Shown here: positions 1 to 6,657 of the stretch, piece after piece
Layout of the letters: every line of letters begins with the position of its first letter
Numbering within the stretch: the stretch's first letter is position 1
Assembly (NCBI GenBank): GCA_002359055.1
Contig: DEQC01000004.1
Location: 1 to 20,849, forward strand
Direction of reading: 5' to 3'
DNA: 20,849 bases
Source of the DNA: Flavobacteriales bacterium UBA3376
GTDB lineage: Bacteria; Bacteroidota; Bacteroidia; Flavobacteriales; Weeksellaceae
The notes under the pieces: model-generated
What the model saw: the letters and a program-made list of their open reading frames with translations, nothing else
Databases searched by the model: none
What the model was told of the DNA's origin: nothing
Position numbers and translations under genes: made by a program

Positions 1-62
1 CATCTTCTTATCTACCAATGAACGGACTCTAACAAACCCTAAATCCTTTCGGAATAGGAGTG

Positions 63-95
63 CAAAGATAAGAGCATATTTTTAAATTCTACAAA
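63..95 (-). promoter_or_regulatory. Bacteroidota-type promoter for a leftward gene at the window edge
   Basis: Read on the minus strand, TTTG (95-92) is followed after 21 bases by TATCTTTG (70-63). This matches the Bacteroidota sigma-A consensus TTTG-N17-23-TAnnTTTG at every defined position. Transcription would run leftward from about base 58. The only ATG in the open frame downstream is at 3-1, so the gene it serves begins at the edge or outside and cannot be identified. It lies downstream of the leftward PorV/PorQ-family gene and would make the next gene independently expressed. The call rests on motif and spacing only. Confidence 0.6.
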
Positions 96-188
96 CTTTT
101 AAAGATATTTTTTTCAATATTTTTCTATCGAAAAATAATCAGAATTGATTTACAAATACTTATACTCTAAAAATTGTTTTATTTAATT

Positions 189-1280
189 TTAAAAAGCTCC
201 TAAATCAATTTTCAATGAGACGATATTTGAGTAGAGTGCGACACTCTGATCGCCTACATCTGTCAAGGCATAATCTATAGAAATACCTTTGTATCTAAAG
301 CCCAATCCTATGTTGGGTTGAAAAGTCAATTGCTTATCTTCCTCAAATGTAGTTTCGTATTGAAAGTTATTTACACCTCCTCTTAAAAAAACCATTTGAT
401 CATAACCAAATTCAAAACCAAAAGCTGGAGATATGCTCAAAGCTGAAGTCGAGATAAGATCATTGGTTTGCGCAAACCTAAAGTTTAAATCCAATTCGCC
501 CAACACATCAAACTTATCATTGATTTGGAATTTCTTAGCTACACCGAATTGTAATTTAGGAAGTGTAAGTTCTATTGTTTCTTCCGGTAATTCATTCAAA
601 GTTTCTTGATTTCCAGTTCCTGGCTCTGTAACTGTAATTTTGTTGAGTTCTTTTTCGTTGATACTCCACGCATTGAAAGTAGTGGTAATGTCTCTTGCCA
701 TTAAACCAAAATAAAAATCATCATCAGTTTTATACCTAAGTCCTAAATCAAATCCAAAACCGAATGAATTAGCGAATTTACCTATGTGTCGATACACCAA
801 TTTAGCACTTGCACCTACTGCTATGTCTGAATTTCCAAGAAAATATCCAGCATAACTCATGGTCAAAGCATAGTCTGCTGTAGAGAATTTGCTGATTCGA
901 TCATAATCGATATTACCTTGAGCATCGATTAACTCAGTTGTATTTAATATATCATCGACTCCGAATCGATACAATGAAAAACCTATGGTCGAATGATTTC
1001 TCAATGGTATTGCAACAGCAGCATAATCATATTTAGCAATTGATTGGAAATATTCGGCATGCATGGCTCCTATTTGCCACCCATCCCATACTTCTGTCAG
1101 TCCAGCGGGGTTCCAATAAGTTGAATTTACATCATCAACACTTGCAACTACCGCATTTCCCATCGCAAATGCTCTTGCATCTACCCCTATATTTAGAAAC
1201 TCGTTAGAATATTTACGAGTGATTTGTGAATAAACAGAGGTAGTTAATAAAAATACTAAAATATTAATTTTCAGTTTCAA
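189..1280 (-). CDS. PorV/PorQ-family outer membrane protein (UPF0164)
   Basis: This encodes a 363-residue predicted outer-membrane beta-barrel with a signal peptide (about residues 1-19, ending near YSQ). Just after the signal it carries the family hallmark: a segment around FLNIGVDARAFAMGNAVVAS followed by WNPAGL near residues 57-62. The rest is alternating amphipathic strands ending in a C-terminal Phe, as expected for a FadL-like barrel. Family members such as PorV and PorQ work in the type IX secretion system as outer-membrane shuttle or attachment proteins. This one is closer to the generic PorV/PorQ-family (PorV2-like) group than to either named protein, so a specific type IX role is inference. 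No other type IX gene is in the window. It is divergent from pssA across 194 bp, with a candidate promoter at 1332-1362. Confidence 0.82.
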   Translation of the reverse strand: MKLKINILVFLLTTSVYSQITRKYSNEFLNIGVDARAFAMGNAVVASVDDVNSTYWNPAGLTEVWDGWQIGAMHAEYFQSIAKYDYAAVAIPLRNHSTIGFSLYRFGVDDILNTTELIDAQGNIDYDRISKFSTADYALTMSYAGYFLGNSDIAVGASAKLVYRHIGKFANSFGFGFDLGLRYKTDDDFYFGLMARDITTTFNAWSINEKELNKITVTEPGTGNQETLNELPEETIELTLPKLQFGVAKKFQINDKFDVLGELDLNFRFAQTNDLISTSALSISPAFGFEFGYDQMVFLRGGVNNFQYETTFEEDKQLTFQPNIGLGFRYKGISIDYALTDVGDQSVALYSNIVSLKIDLGAF

Positions 1281-1331
1281 AGCTTTTCAGTCTAAGTGTA
1301 TATTTTCCAATTTGGAAGTTTAATTATTTTG

Positions 1332-1362
1332 CAAAAATGGAACCTTTTGTTTAAAACACAAA
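1332..1362 (-). promoter_or_regulatory. Candidate promoter for the PorV/PorQ-family gene
   Basis: On the minus strand TTTG (1362-1359) is followed after 19 bases by CATTTTTG (1339-1332). This fits the Bacteroidota consensus TTTG-N19-TAnnTTTG except for C in place of the first T of the -7 element. The start codon at 1280 would then have a leader of about 45 nt. That leader contains a 13-bp palindrome at 1305-1317. The mismatch in the -7 box keeps confidence moderate. Confidence 0.4.
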
Positions 1363-1415
1363 ATTTGGTTTTTTATTGCATTTCAATTCTTATTATCTTA
1401 GCAAACTATTCTTTG

Positions 1416-1440
1416 ATTTATCCGATTTGAAAGGATAAAT
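1416..1440. repeat. 8-bp inverted repeat in the pssA leader
   Basis: The arms ATTTATCC (1416-1423) and GGATAAAT (1433-1440) are perfect reverse complements separated by 9 bases. The repeat lies 34 bp before the pssA start codon. It directly follows a sequence (1407-1415) resembling a -7 element with one base too many between TA and TTTG. It could be an operator or an mRNA hairpin; there is no U-tract, so it is not a terminator. Chance occurrence in AT-rich DNA is possible. Confidence 0.35.
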
Positions 1441-1474
1441 TTTAACTTAACAAATAGAAGAATAGTCTGAAGTT

Positions 1475-2194
1475 ATGAAGCTATTTACTATACCTAATTT
1501 TTTAACACTTGGAAACCTATTTGCTGGATGCTTATCCATATTATATATAACAGGTTTTTTTGGGGAAGATCCGAAAATGATCAGCACTGCAGTAATGATT
1601 CTTATGATCATTAGTTTGGTTTTTGACCTATTGGACGGCATGGTAGCGAGGTTAATGAAAATTAGCTCTGATATAGGAGTTCAGCTCGATTCTTTAGCGG
1701 ACATGGTGAGCTTTGGAGTCGTTCCTGGTTTTATGATGGTTCAAATACTTGGAGAGACCAATGTTCATTCATTCAGCGAATTGGAATTATTTGGCTTATT
1801 GATCACTTTGTTTTCTGCCTTGAGATTGGCTAAATTTAATGTTGACACTGAGCAATCATCCTATTTTAAAGGTTTAGCTACACCAGCAAATACTTTATTG
1901 ATTTTTTCTTTTTATTGGTTGATTCAAAACAATGGTATCATATTCAGCGAAAAGTTTGATAATTTATTTCTGTTGATTATCACTTTCGTGACCAGTTTAT
2001 TGTTAATTGCCAATTTACCTTTATTTTCTTTTAAATTAAAAGGCTTTTCATGGAAGGACAATGATTTCATATATATATTTCTCATTATATGTCTCATTTT
2101 ATTAATTTTATTCAAAATAGCATCTATACCGTTTATAATACTTATATATATAATCATTTCAATTATTTTCAGAAAAAAAATCATTCATGCTTAA
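1475..2194 (+). CDS. pssA: CDP-diacylglycerol--serine O-phosphatidyltransferase
   Basis: This integral membrane enzyme makes phosphatidylserine from CDP-diacylglycerol and serine, the first step towards phosphatidylethanolamine. The 239-residue protein begins with the typical IPNFLTLGNLFAG segment. It contains the complete CDP-alcohol phosphotransferase signature DGx2ARx8Gx3Dx3D: D54, G55, A58, R59, G68, D72 and D76, with D51 just upstream. Several hydrophobic helices follow, including a very hydrophobic C-terminal third rich in Ile and Leu. The length is normal for type II PssA. The family signature alone does not exclude a related enzyme such as PgsA, but the N-terminal segment and overall pattern favour PssA. 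It overlaps the next gene by 8 bp, so the two are translationally coupled or at least cotranscribed. Confidence 0.9.
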   Translation: MKLFTIPNFLTLGNLFAGCLSILYITGFFGEDPKMISTAVMILMIISLVFDLLDGMVARLMKISSDIGVQLDSLADMVSFGVVPGFMMVQILGETNVHSFSELELFGLLITLFSALRLAKFNVDTEQSSYFKGLATPANTLLIFSFYWLIQNNGIIFSEKFDNLFLLIITFVTSLLLIANLPLFSFKLKGFSWKDNDFIYIFLIICLILLILFKIASIPFIILIYIIISIIFRKKIIHA

Positions 2195-2954
2195 ATTACA
2201 CAAACCGCTTTGTTTCTTTGATTTAGAAACCACAGGAATCAATGTTGCTAAAGATCGTATAGTAGAAATTTCAATTTTGAAAGTTTTCCCCAACGGAAAT
2301 AAGGAAAGCAAGACCATTAGAGTCAACCCTGAAATTCCTATTTCGGCTGAAGCAACCTCAGTTCATGGTATTTCCAATGAAGATGTAGCAAATGAGCCTA
2401 CTTTTGGTGAAATTGCTCCTCAAATTTGGGAAATGATGAAAGATTCTGATTTGGCGGGTTATAATTCAAATCGATTTGACATACCATTGTTGGTCGAAGA
2501 ATTTATTCGCAACAATATAGAATTCGATTTAAAGAATCATCGATTTGTTGATGTTCAGGTTATATTTTTCAAAAAAGAACCGAGAGATTTGAGTTCGGCT
2601 TATAAATTTTATTGCGACAAAACCTTAGAAAACGCACATTCAGCCAAAGCTGATGTAGAAGCTACTTATGAAATTTTCAAAGCACAGATCAAAAAATACG
2701 ATGATTTAGAAAATGACATTCGTTTTTTAAGCGAGTTTACCACTCAGAAAAGAACAGCTGATTTGGCAGGATTTATAGGATATGATAAGGATGGTGATGA
2801 AATTTTCAATTTCGGAAAGCACAAAGGAAAAAAAGTAATTGATGTGTTCGAGAAAGATTTAGGTTATTATAGTTGGATCCAAAATGCAGATTTCCCTGGA
2901 TATACCAAGAAAATTTTGACTCAAATCAAATTAGCTTCAGCCTTTAACAAATAA
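2187..2954 (+). CDS. DEDDh 3'-5' exonuclease with ExoX-like C-terminal domain
   Basis: A 255-residue predicted DnaQ-superfamily exonuclease. The N-terminal RNase H-fold domain carries all the DEDDh residues: D12 and E14 in FFDLETTG, D98 in the RFDIPLL segment, and H151 with D156 in HSAKAD. Residues 207-247 (starting FNFGKHKGK, with GYYSWI later) match the small domain found at the C-terminus of exodeoxyribonuclease X-like proteins. It therefore probably trims 3' ends of single-stranded or mismatched DNA, or RNA. It lacks a polymerase domain and is not the obvious epsilon subunit of polymerase III. The start codon lies inside the end of pssA (8-bp overlap, different frame) and the stop is 10 bp before the OsmC-family gene. 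Domain assignment is strong; the physiological substrate is unknown. Confidence 0.85.
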   Translation: MLKLHKPLCFFDLETTGINVAKDRIVEISILKVFPNGNKESKTIRVNPEIPISAEATSVHGISNEDVANEPTFGEIAPQIWEMMKDSDLAGYNSNRFDIPLLVEEFIRNNIEFDLKNHRFVDVQVIFFKKEPRDLSSAYKFYCDKTLENAHSAKADVEATYEIFKAQIKKYDDLENDIRFLSEFTTQKRTADLAGFIGYDKDGDEIFNFGKHKGKKVIDVFEKDLGYYSWIQNADFPGYTKKILTQIKLASAFNK

Positions 2955-2964
2955 TTTTTTAACT

Positions 2965-3372
2965 ATGACTTCAAAAATCGTTTACAAAGGGAATCTAAGA
3001 ACTGAGATGATTCACAATCAATCGGGAAGTTCGGTTGAAACAGATGCTCCAATTGACAATCAAGGAAATGGAGAGCGCTTCTCTCCTACTGATTTAGTGG
3101 CATCGGCTTTGGGGAGTTGTATGCTTACCATTATGGGCATTGCTTCAAACACTCATGAAATCCAGATTGAAGGAACTGAGGTTGAAGTCAATAAAGTCAT
3201 GCATTCCAGTCCAAGAAGAATCGGTGAGATCTCTATCAAAATGACTATCAAAGGGCAAGATCAATATACAGAGAAGCAAAAAACAATTTTGGAACACGCA
3301 GCGATAACTTGTCCAGTTTATTTAAGTTTGAGCGAAGATGTGAAGAAAATAGTTGAATTCGTTTGGCCATAA
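2965..3372 (+). CDS. OsmC family protein (thiol peroxidase-like)
   Basis: A 135-residue OsmC/Ohr-superfamily protein. The two redox cysteines are present: C52 in the ALGSCM segment on the central helix, and C116 in the ITCPV segment. In the family these reduce organic hydroperoxides or related peroxides. The length is normal and there is no signal peptide, so it is cytoplasmic. The sequence looks like the broad OsmC-like (YhfA-type) group and does not show clear features of Ohr, so substrate preference cannot be stated. It begins 10 bp after the exonuclease gene and is probably the last gene of a pssA-exonuclease-osmC transcript. The following mnmA gene has its own promoter within the 115-bp gap. 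Confidence 0.87.
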   Translation: MTSKIVYKGNLRTEMIHNQSGSSVETDAPIDNQGNGERFSPTDLVASALGSCMLTIMGIASNTHEIQIEGTEVEVNKVMHSSPRRIGEISIKMTIKGQDQYTEKQKTILEHAAITCPVYLSLSEDVKKIVEFVWP

Positions 3373-3425
3373 AAAGAATTGATTAGAATTCAAAACCATA
3401 AATCCAATTTTCAAAAGTCTTTCCT

Positions 3426-3433
3426 TAACTTTG
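3426..3433 (+). promoter_or_regulatory. Candidate -7 promoter element for mnmA
   Basis: The sequence TAACTTTG matches the Bacteroidota -7 consensus TAnnTTTG exactly and lies 54 bp before the mnmA start codon. No convincing TTTG -33 element sits at the usual spacing (the nearest T-rich run is about 14 bases upstream). Transcription would start near base 3440, inside the inverted repeat at 3438-3456. Confidence 0.45.
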
Positions 3434-3437
3434 CAAA

Positions 3438-3456
3438 TTGAACACTAAATGTTCAA
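3438..3456. repeat. 7-bp inverted repeat at the presumed mnmA transcription start
   Basis: The perfect arms TTGAACA (3438-3444) and TGTTCAA (3450-3456) flank a 5-base spacer, starting 5 bp after the -7 element. The position suggests a repressor operator over the start site or a 5'-end hairpin on the mnmA mRNA. No T-tract follows, so it is unlikely to end the upstream transcript. Confidence 0.45.
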
Positions 3457-3487
3457 AACACTATAAGTCTATAATAAATTCAAACAA

Positions 3488-4675
3488 ATGAAAACAGTAG
3501 TAATCGGACTTTCTGGTGGAGTTGATTCAAGCGTTGCTGCTTATTTACTCAAGGAGCAAGGCTATAATGTCATAGGGTTATTTATGCGAAATTGGAATGA
3601 TGCATCAGTAACTTTAGAAGATGAATGTCCGTGGATAGAAGACAGTGCAGATGCATTGATGGTGGCTGAAAAGTTGGGGATTCCATTTCAAGTCATAGAT
3701 TTAAGTGAAATCTATAAAGAGCGTATCGTAGATTATATGTTTGCGGAATATAAAAAAGGCAGGACGCCTAATCCTGATGTTTTGTGCAATCGTGAGATCA
3801 AATTCGATATTTTCTTAAAAACAGCTATGGATTTAGGTGCGGATTATGTCGCAACTGGTCATTATGCAAGGAAAGAAGAGATCGAAGTCGATGGTCAAAA
3901 AGTTTATCGACTATTGGCTGGAAAAGATAAAAACAAAGATCAATCTTATTTTTTATGTCAATTGAATCAAGAACAATTGAGCAAATCTCTTTTTCCGATT
4001 GGGGAATTAGAAAAATCAGAGGTGAGAAAAATTGCTAAAGAACAAGATTTAGTCACTGCGGATAAAAAAGATTCCCAAGGATTGTGTTTTATAGGAAAAG
4101 TTAGTTTACCTGAATTTTTACAACAACAATTGAAGCCAAAATCTGGAGAAATCATAGAAATTTCAAAAGAACATTCTGTTTACAACCAAGAAATTCCAAC
4201 ATTTAACTCAAAATGGGACGAATTGTCTTACAAAGCTGAAAATAGACAATATGAAAAGTCTTTTGGAAAAGTTGTAGGTCAACATGACGGTGCACATTAT
4301 TTCACCAAAGGCCAAAGAAAAGGTCTAAGGGTTGGAGGTACGCCTGAGCCTTTATTTGTCATAGATACCAATGTCGATGAAAACATCATTTACACAGGTC
4401 AAGGTGAAAATCATCCAGGCTTAATGAAGGAAGTACTTTTTATAGAAGAAAGTGAAATTCATTGGGTAAGGGAAGATTTAGAATTAAATATAGATGAAAC
4501 TTTGGATGTAATGGTGAGAATTCGATATCGACAAGCTTTACAAAAAGCTACTTTGCACAAAGCAGAAAGTGGAATGTACATTTCGTTTGAAGTTCCTCAA
4601 AAAGCCATTACAGAAGGGCAATTTGCAGTGTGGTACATAGGCGATGAATTGATTGGTTCTGGAGTTATCAGTTAA
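3488..4675 (+). CDS. mnmA: tRNA 2-thiouridine(34) synthase MnmA
   Basis: MnmA activates U34 of Lys, Glu and Gln tRNAs with ATP and inserts sulfur to give 2-thiouridine. The 395-residue protein has the N-terminal PP-loop ATPase motif SGGVDSS at residues 9-15. The catalytic cysteine is C100 in the TPNPDVLCN segment, and the partner cysteine is C200 in GLCFIGK, followed by the central and C-terminal beta-barrel domains. All the usual blocks (MRNW, ATGHYAR, DQSYFL, GQRKGL) are present. An insertion around residues 40-55, including ECPWIEDSADA, and an extended stretch around 215-260 make it slightly longer than E. coli MnmA; I recall such insertions in Bacteroidota homologues. It stands alone, with its own -7 element and a strong terminator after the stop. 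Confidence 0.96.
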   Translation: MKTVVIGLSGGVDSSVAAYLLKEQGYNVIGLFMRNWNDASVTLEDECPWIEDSADALMVAEKLGIPFQVIDLSEIYKERIVDYMFAEYKKGRTPNPDVLCNREIKFDIFLKTAMDLGADYVATGHYARKEEIEVDGQKVYRLLAGKDKNKDQSYFLCQLNQEQLSKSLFPIGELEKSEVRKIAKEQDLVTADKKDSQGLCFIGKVSLPEFLQQQLKPKSGEIIEISKEHSVYNQEIPTFNSKWDELSYKAENRQYEKSFGKVVGQHDGAHYFTKGQRKGLRVGGTPEPLFVIDTNVDENIIYTGQGENHPGLMKEVLFIEESEIHWVREDLELNIDETLDVMVRIRYRQALQKATLHKAESGMYISFEVPQKAITEGQFAVWYIGDELIGSGVIS

Positions 4676-4686
4676 AATTAAATACA

Positions 4687-4715
4687 AAAAAATCCGACTT
4701 AAAGTCGGATTTTTT
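4687..4715. terminator. Bidirectional intrinsic terminator between mnmA and the DUF4136 gene
   Basis: A 13-bp perfect stem (4687-4699 with 4703-4715) surrounds a 3-base loop. Its GC-rich core is TCCGACT/AGTCGGA and it is flanked by an A-run on the left and a T-run on the right. Each strand therefore ends in a U-tract. It terminates rightward mnmA and leftward DUF4136 transcripts, whose stop codons lie 11-15 bp away on either side. Confidence 0.9.
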
Positions 4716-4730
4716 ATTATATAAATTGTT

Positions 4731-5246
4731 TTATTTCGCTTGAGGTGGAAAGTTTTTCAAAATTTCATCAATAGCTTTTGGAATATCTTCAGCTTTTGTA
4801 TTTAAGTTTGAAACATCTAAACCACTTCCAGCACCTTGCCAAATCAAAATATTTCTCTTATCATCTACTATATCAATAATTATAGTTCCGGAGGTGTATT
4901 GATAAACTCTTGAAGGTCCTCCGTAATAAGGTCCCCAATATCCACCATAATAACCATGGTCTATATTGATTTTTTCTTTTGAACTTGCCAAAACGTTGAT
5001 GTATAAATCTGGAGTTTCAGATTTTACAAAACCTTTGGCGTTGAGATTATTTTCGATAGCAGATAAAATCCTGCGCTTATCTAAATCATTGAGTTCTAAT
5101 TTATCGATACCTTTCTGATGAAAGTTATAGGTTTTATAAACATTAAAATCTGTATTTCTATCAAAATCATGAGAGACGTTGACAGTACTACACGAAGCTA
5201 AGATTATAGAAAATAATAAAAGTGTGAATAGGGAATAAAACTTCAT
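4731..5246 (-). CDS. DUF4136 domain lipoprotein
   Basis: A 171-residue predicted lipoprotein. A short signal sequence ends in the lipobox LASC with C19 as the lipidation site. The mature part resembles the DUF4136 family found widely in Bacteroidota and Proteobacteria: an early DFDRNTDFNVYKTYNF segment, an acidic-basic helix, and late strands around IIDIVD and ILIWQG. A Tyr/Gly-rich stretch occurs around residues 96-110. The function of the family is not established and nothing here reveals it. The gene lies 55 bp downstream of a leftward beta-barrel gene, with no clear promoter seen in that gap, so cotranscription with the barrel protein is possible. A terminator follows immediately after the stop. 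Confidence 0.8.
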   Translation of the reverse strand: MKFYSLFTLLLFSIILASCSTVNVSHDFDRNTDFNVYKTYNFHQKGIDKLELNDLDKRRILSAIENNLNAKGFVKSETPDLYINVLASSKEKINIDHGYYGGYWGPYYGGPSRVYQYTSGTIIIDIVDDKRNILIWQGAGSGLDVSNLNTKAEDIPKAIDEILKNFPPQAK

Positions 5247-5301
5247 ATCAAAAATTATTTTAGTCTAAATTACAACAAAATTCGTTCCTAATCAGTTAAA
5301 A

Positions 5302-5910
5302 TTAAGGGAAAATATAACTTACTCCGAAGTTCAAATTTGAAGTAGAATTATTTTTATCGACTGCATCATTTTCCACTTGATCAACAAATCCATAATAATA
5401 CCTAACAGATATTTCTAAACTTCTATTGAAACTATATCCAAATCCAATGGTCGCACCCATATCGAAACTATTGTATTTATAATCATCCATTTCTGTAGGC
5501 TTATCGATTCTTTCAATTGTATCACCTACTTTGAATCCAACATATGGACCTAAGACGGCAAAAAGTTCATTTTCGGCATCTGAGAAATACAATTTAGCAT
5601 TCAAAGGAATATTTATATAATCCATAAATATTTTCTGCTTATCGGCTCCAGGATAAATTTTACTTGGCACATAGAATTCACCTTGAGCAGAATAATTGAT
5701 TTCCGGTTCAAAGTACAAAATATCGTTATTTAAAATAGGAATCAGGGCTGAAACTCCGATTTGGAAACCAGTTCTTGATTTTGATTCTTGATGAACGTTG
5801 GTAATATTGGTAATTCCTGCGCTTCCACGAAGACCGAAACGAACTTGTGAAAATCCTAATTCAAATACGACTACAGTCAATAAGATTGATAAAAAAACTT
5901 TGTTTTTCAT
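5302..5910 (-). CDS. Small outer-membrane beta-barrel protein (paralogue 1)
   Basis: A 202-residue protein with a signal peptide ending near GFSQ, followed by repeated amphipathic strands ending in FGVSYIFP. It fits the small outer-membrane beta-barrel family (PF13568-type, porin family). Blocks such as EINYSAQGE, YINIPLNAKLYF and GPYVGFKVGD recur in the adjacent upstream paralogue. Such proteins are probably 8- to 10-stranded barrels; no transport substrate or enzyme activity can be inferred. An exact -7 element lies 25 bp before the start, inside a long inverted repeat, and a terminator separates the gene from its paralogue. It is therefore likely regulated on its own. Confidence 0.82.
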   Translation of the reverse strand: MKNKVFLSILLTVVVFELGFSQVRFGLRGSAGITNITNVHQESKSRTGFQIGVSALIPILNNDILYFEPEINYSAQGEFYVPSKIYPGADKQKIFMDYINIPLNAKLYFSDAENELFAVLGPYVGFKVGDTIERIDKPTEMDDYKYNSFDMGATIGFGYSFNRSLEISVRYYYGFVDQVENDAVDKNNSTSNLNFGVSYIFP

Positions 5911-5934
5911 TTTATAAATAGTTGGTTTGATTTA

Positions 5935-5942
5935 CAAAAGTA
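5935..5942 (-). promoter_or_regulatory. Candidate -7 promoter element for beta-barrel paralogue 1
   Basis: On the minus strand the sequence is TACTTTTG, an exact match to the Bacteroidota -7 consensus TAnnTTTG, 24 bp before the start codon. No clear TTTG -33 box is at the normal distance. One arm of an 11-bp inverted repeat overlaps this element. Confidence 0.5.
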
Positions 5943-5976
5943 AATAAATGTTATTTCAATAAATAATTTATTTACT
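5939..5976. repeat. 11-bp inverted repeat overlapping the beta-barrel promoter
   Basis: The arms AGTAAATAAAT (5939-5949) and ATTTATTTACT (5966-5976) are perfect reverse complements around a 16-base spacer. They span the -7 element and the region where the -33 element should be for the gene ending at 5910. This geometry resembles a binding site for a dimeric regulator. The arms contain only one G or C each, so chance must be considered. Confidence 0.45.
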
Positions 5977-5985
5977 CATAGTAAT

Positions 5986-6020
5986 ATAAAAAGAAAAACC
6001 GCCTTAAATAGACGGTTTTA
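5986..6020 (-). terminator. Intrinsic terminator after beta-barrel paralogue 2
   Basis: Read on the minus strand, AAAACCGTC pairs with GGCGGTTTT (one U-G wobble) around a 7-base loop. It is followed by the U-rich run TTTTTCTTTTTA. It begins about 23 bp after the stop codon of the gene at 6043-6633. On the plus strand the inner stem has a C-A mismatch and a poorer T-run, so it favours the leftward direction. Confidence 0.8.
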
Positions 6021-6042
6021 CTAAATATTTTCACATTCTTAT

Positions 6043-6633
6043 TTAAAAGAAATAAGCAAAGCCTAAGTTCAATACTGAGTTGCTATTGGTTTTATCTCCC
6101 CAATCATTTTTTACTTGATCTACAAGTCCATAAGAAAATCTCAAAGAGAATTCATATTGTCTGTTGATACTATAACCAATACCAGCATTTAATCCAAAAT
6201 CGAAACTCGCTAAATCTGCAGCATCGTAATCTTCGAAATTATCACCTACTTTAAATCCGATATATGGACCTGCCAAAGCAAAGAATTCTGTTTCTGAATC
6301 AGTGAAATAAAGTTTAGCATTCAAAGGAATGTTTAAATAGTTCAGAAATCTCTTATGCTTTTGTCTGGAACCGTCTTGATACCTTGTATTGTTCAATTCA
6401 CCTTGCATAGAATAGTTGATTTCGGGTTGGAAAAACCAGATATTACCAGATGAAGTCAAAGGAATTTGAGCCATTGCACCCAACTGAAAACCAGCTCGAG
6501 CAACAGAGTAATCATTGACTTCAGTAATATTTGTCATTCCTCCACTAATTCTCGCACCATATTTAATTTGTGAGAACCCAAATTGAGCAAACACTGTAAA
6601 TAAAATGGTAGCCGTTAATAACTTTGCTTTCAT
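6043..6633 (-). CDS. Small outer-membrane beta-barrel protein (paralogue 2)
   Basis: A 196-residue secreted beta-barrel protein with a signal peptide ending near GFSQ and a terminal strand FAYFF. It is clearly homologous to the downstream gene at 5302-5910, with roughly half of the positions matching by eye. Shared blocks include EINYSMQGE, LNIPLNAKLYF, GPYIGFKVGD and GLVDQV. The pair is a tandem duplication. The start codon is 24 bp after the sucD stop and no promoter was found in that short gap, so it is probably read through from the sucD promoter, an odd pairing of a TCA-cycle gene with an outer-membrane protein. A strong terminator follows the stop. Function beyond being an outer-membrane barrel is unknown. 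Confidence 0.82.
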   Translation of the reverse strand: MKAKLLTATILFTVFAQFGFSQIKYGARISGGMTNITEVNDYSVARAGFQLGAMAQIPLTSSGNIWFFQPEINYSMQGELNNTRYQDGSRQKHKRFLNYLNIPLNAKLYFTDSETEFFALAGPYIGFKVGDNFEDYDAADLASFDFGLNAGIGYSINRQYEFSLRFSYGLVDQVKNDWGDKTNSNSVLNLGFAYFF

Positions 6634-6657
6634 AATTACTTAATTTATAGAGTTTAT

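Noticed and set aside
4..60. Sequence resembling part of a tRNA (TTGGTAGA-like stretch on the minus strand)
   Set aside because: No acceptor stem, no anticodon arm of the right spacing and no T-arm GGTTC motif could be placed.
118..137. AT-rich hairpin (ATTTTTC/GAAAAAT) downstream of the PorV/PorQ-family gene, considered as its terminator
   Set aside because: The stem has a single G-C pair and no T-run follows on the minus strand, so it would not terminate well. No convincing terminator was found for that gene.
1407..1415. TATTCTTTG as a -7 promoter element for pssA
   Set aside because: It has three bases between TA and TTTG instead of two and lacks a TTTG at the -33 distance, so it is mentioned only as context.
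1447..1641. Leftward open frame opposite the beginning of pssA
   Set aside because: It overlaps the conserved CDP-alcohol transferase coding region and shows no homology-like features.
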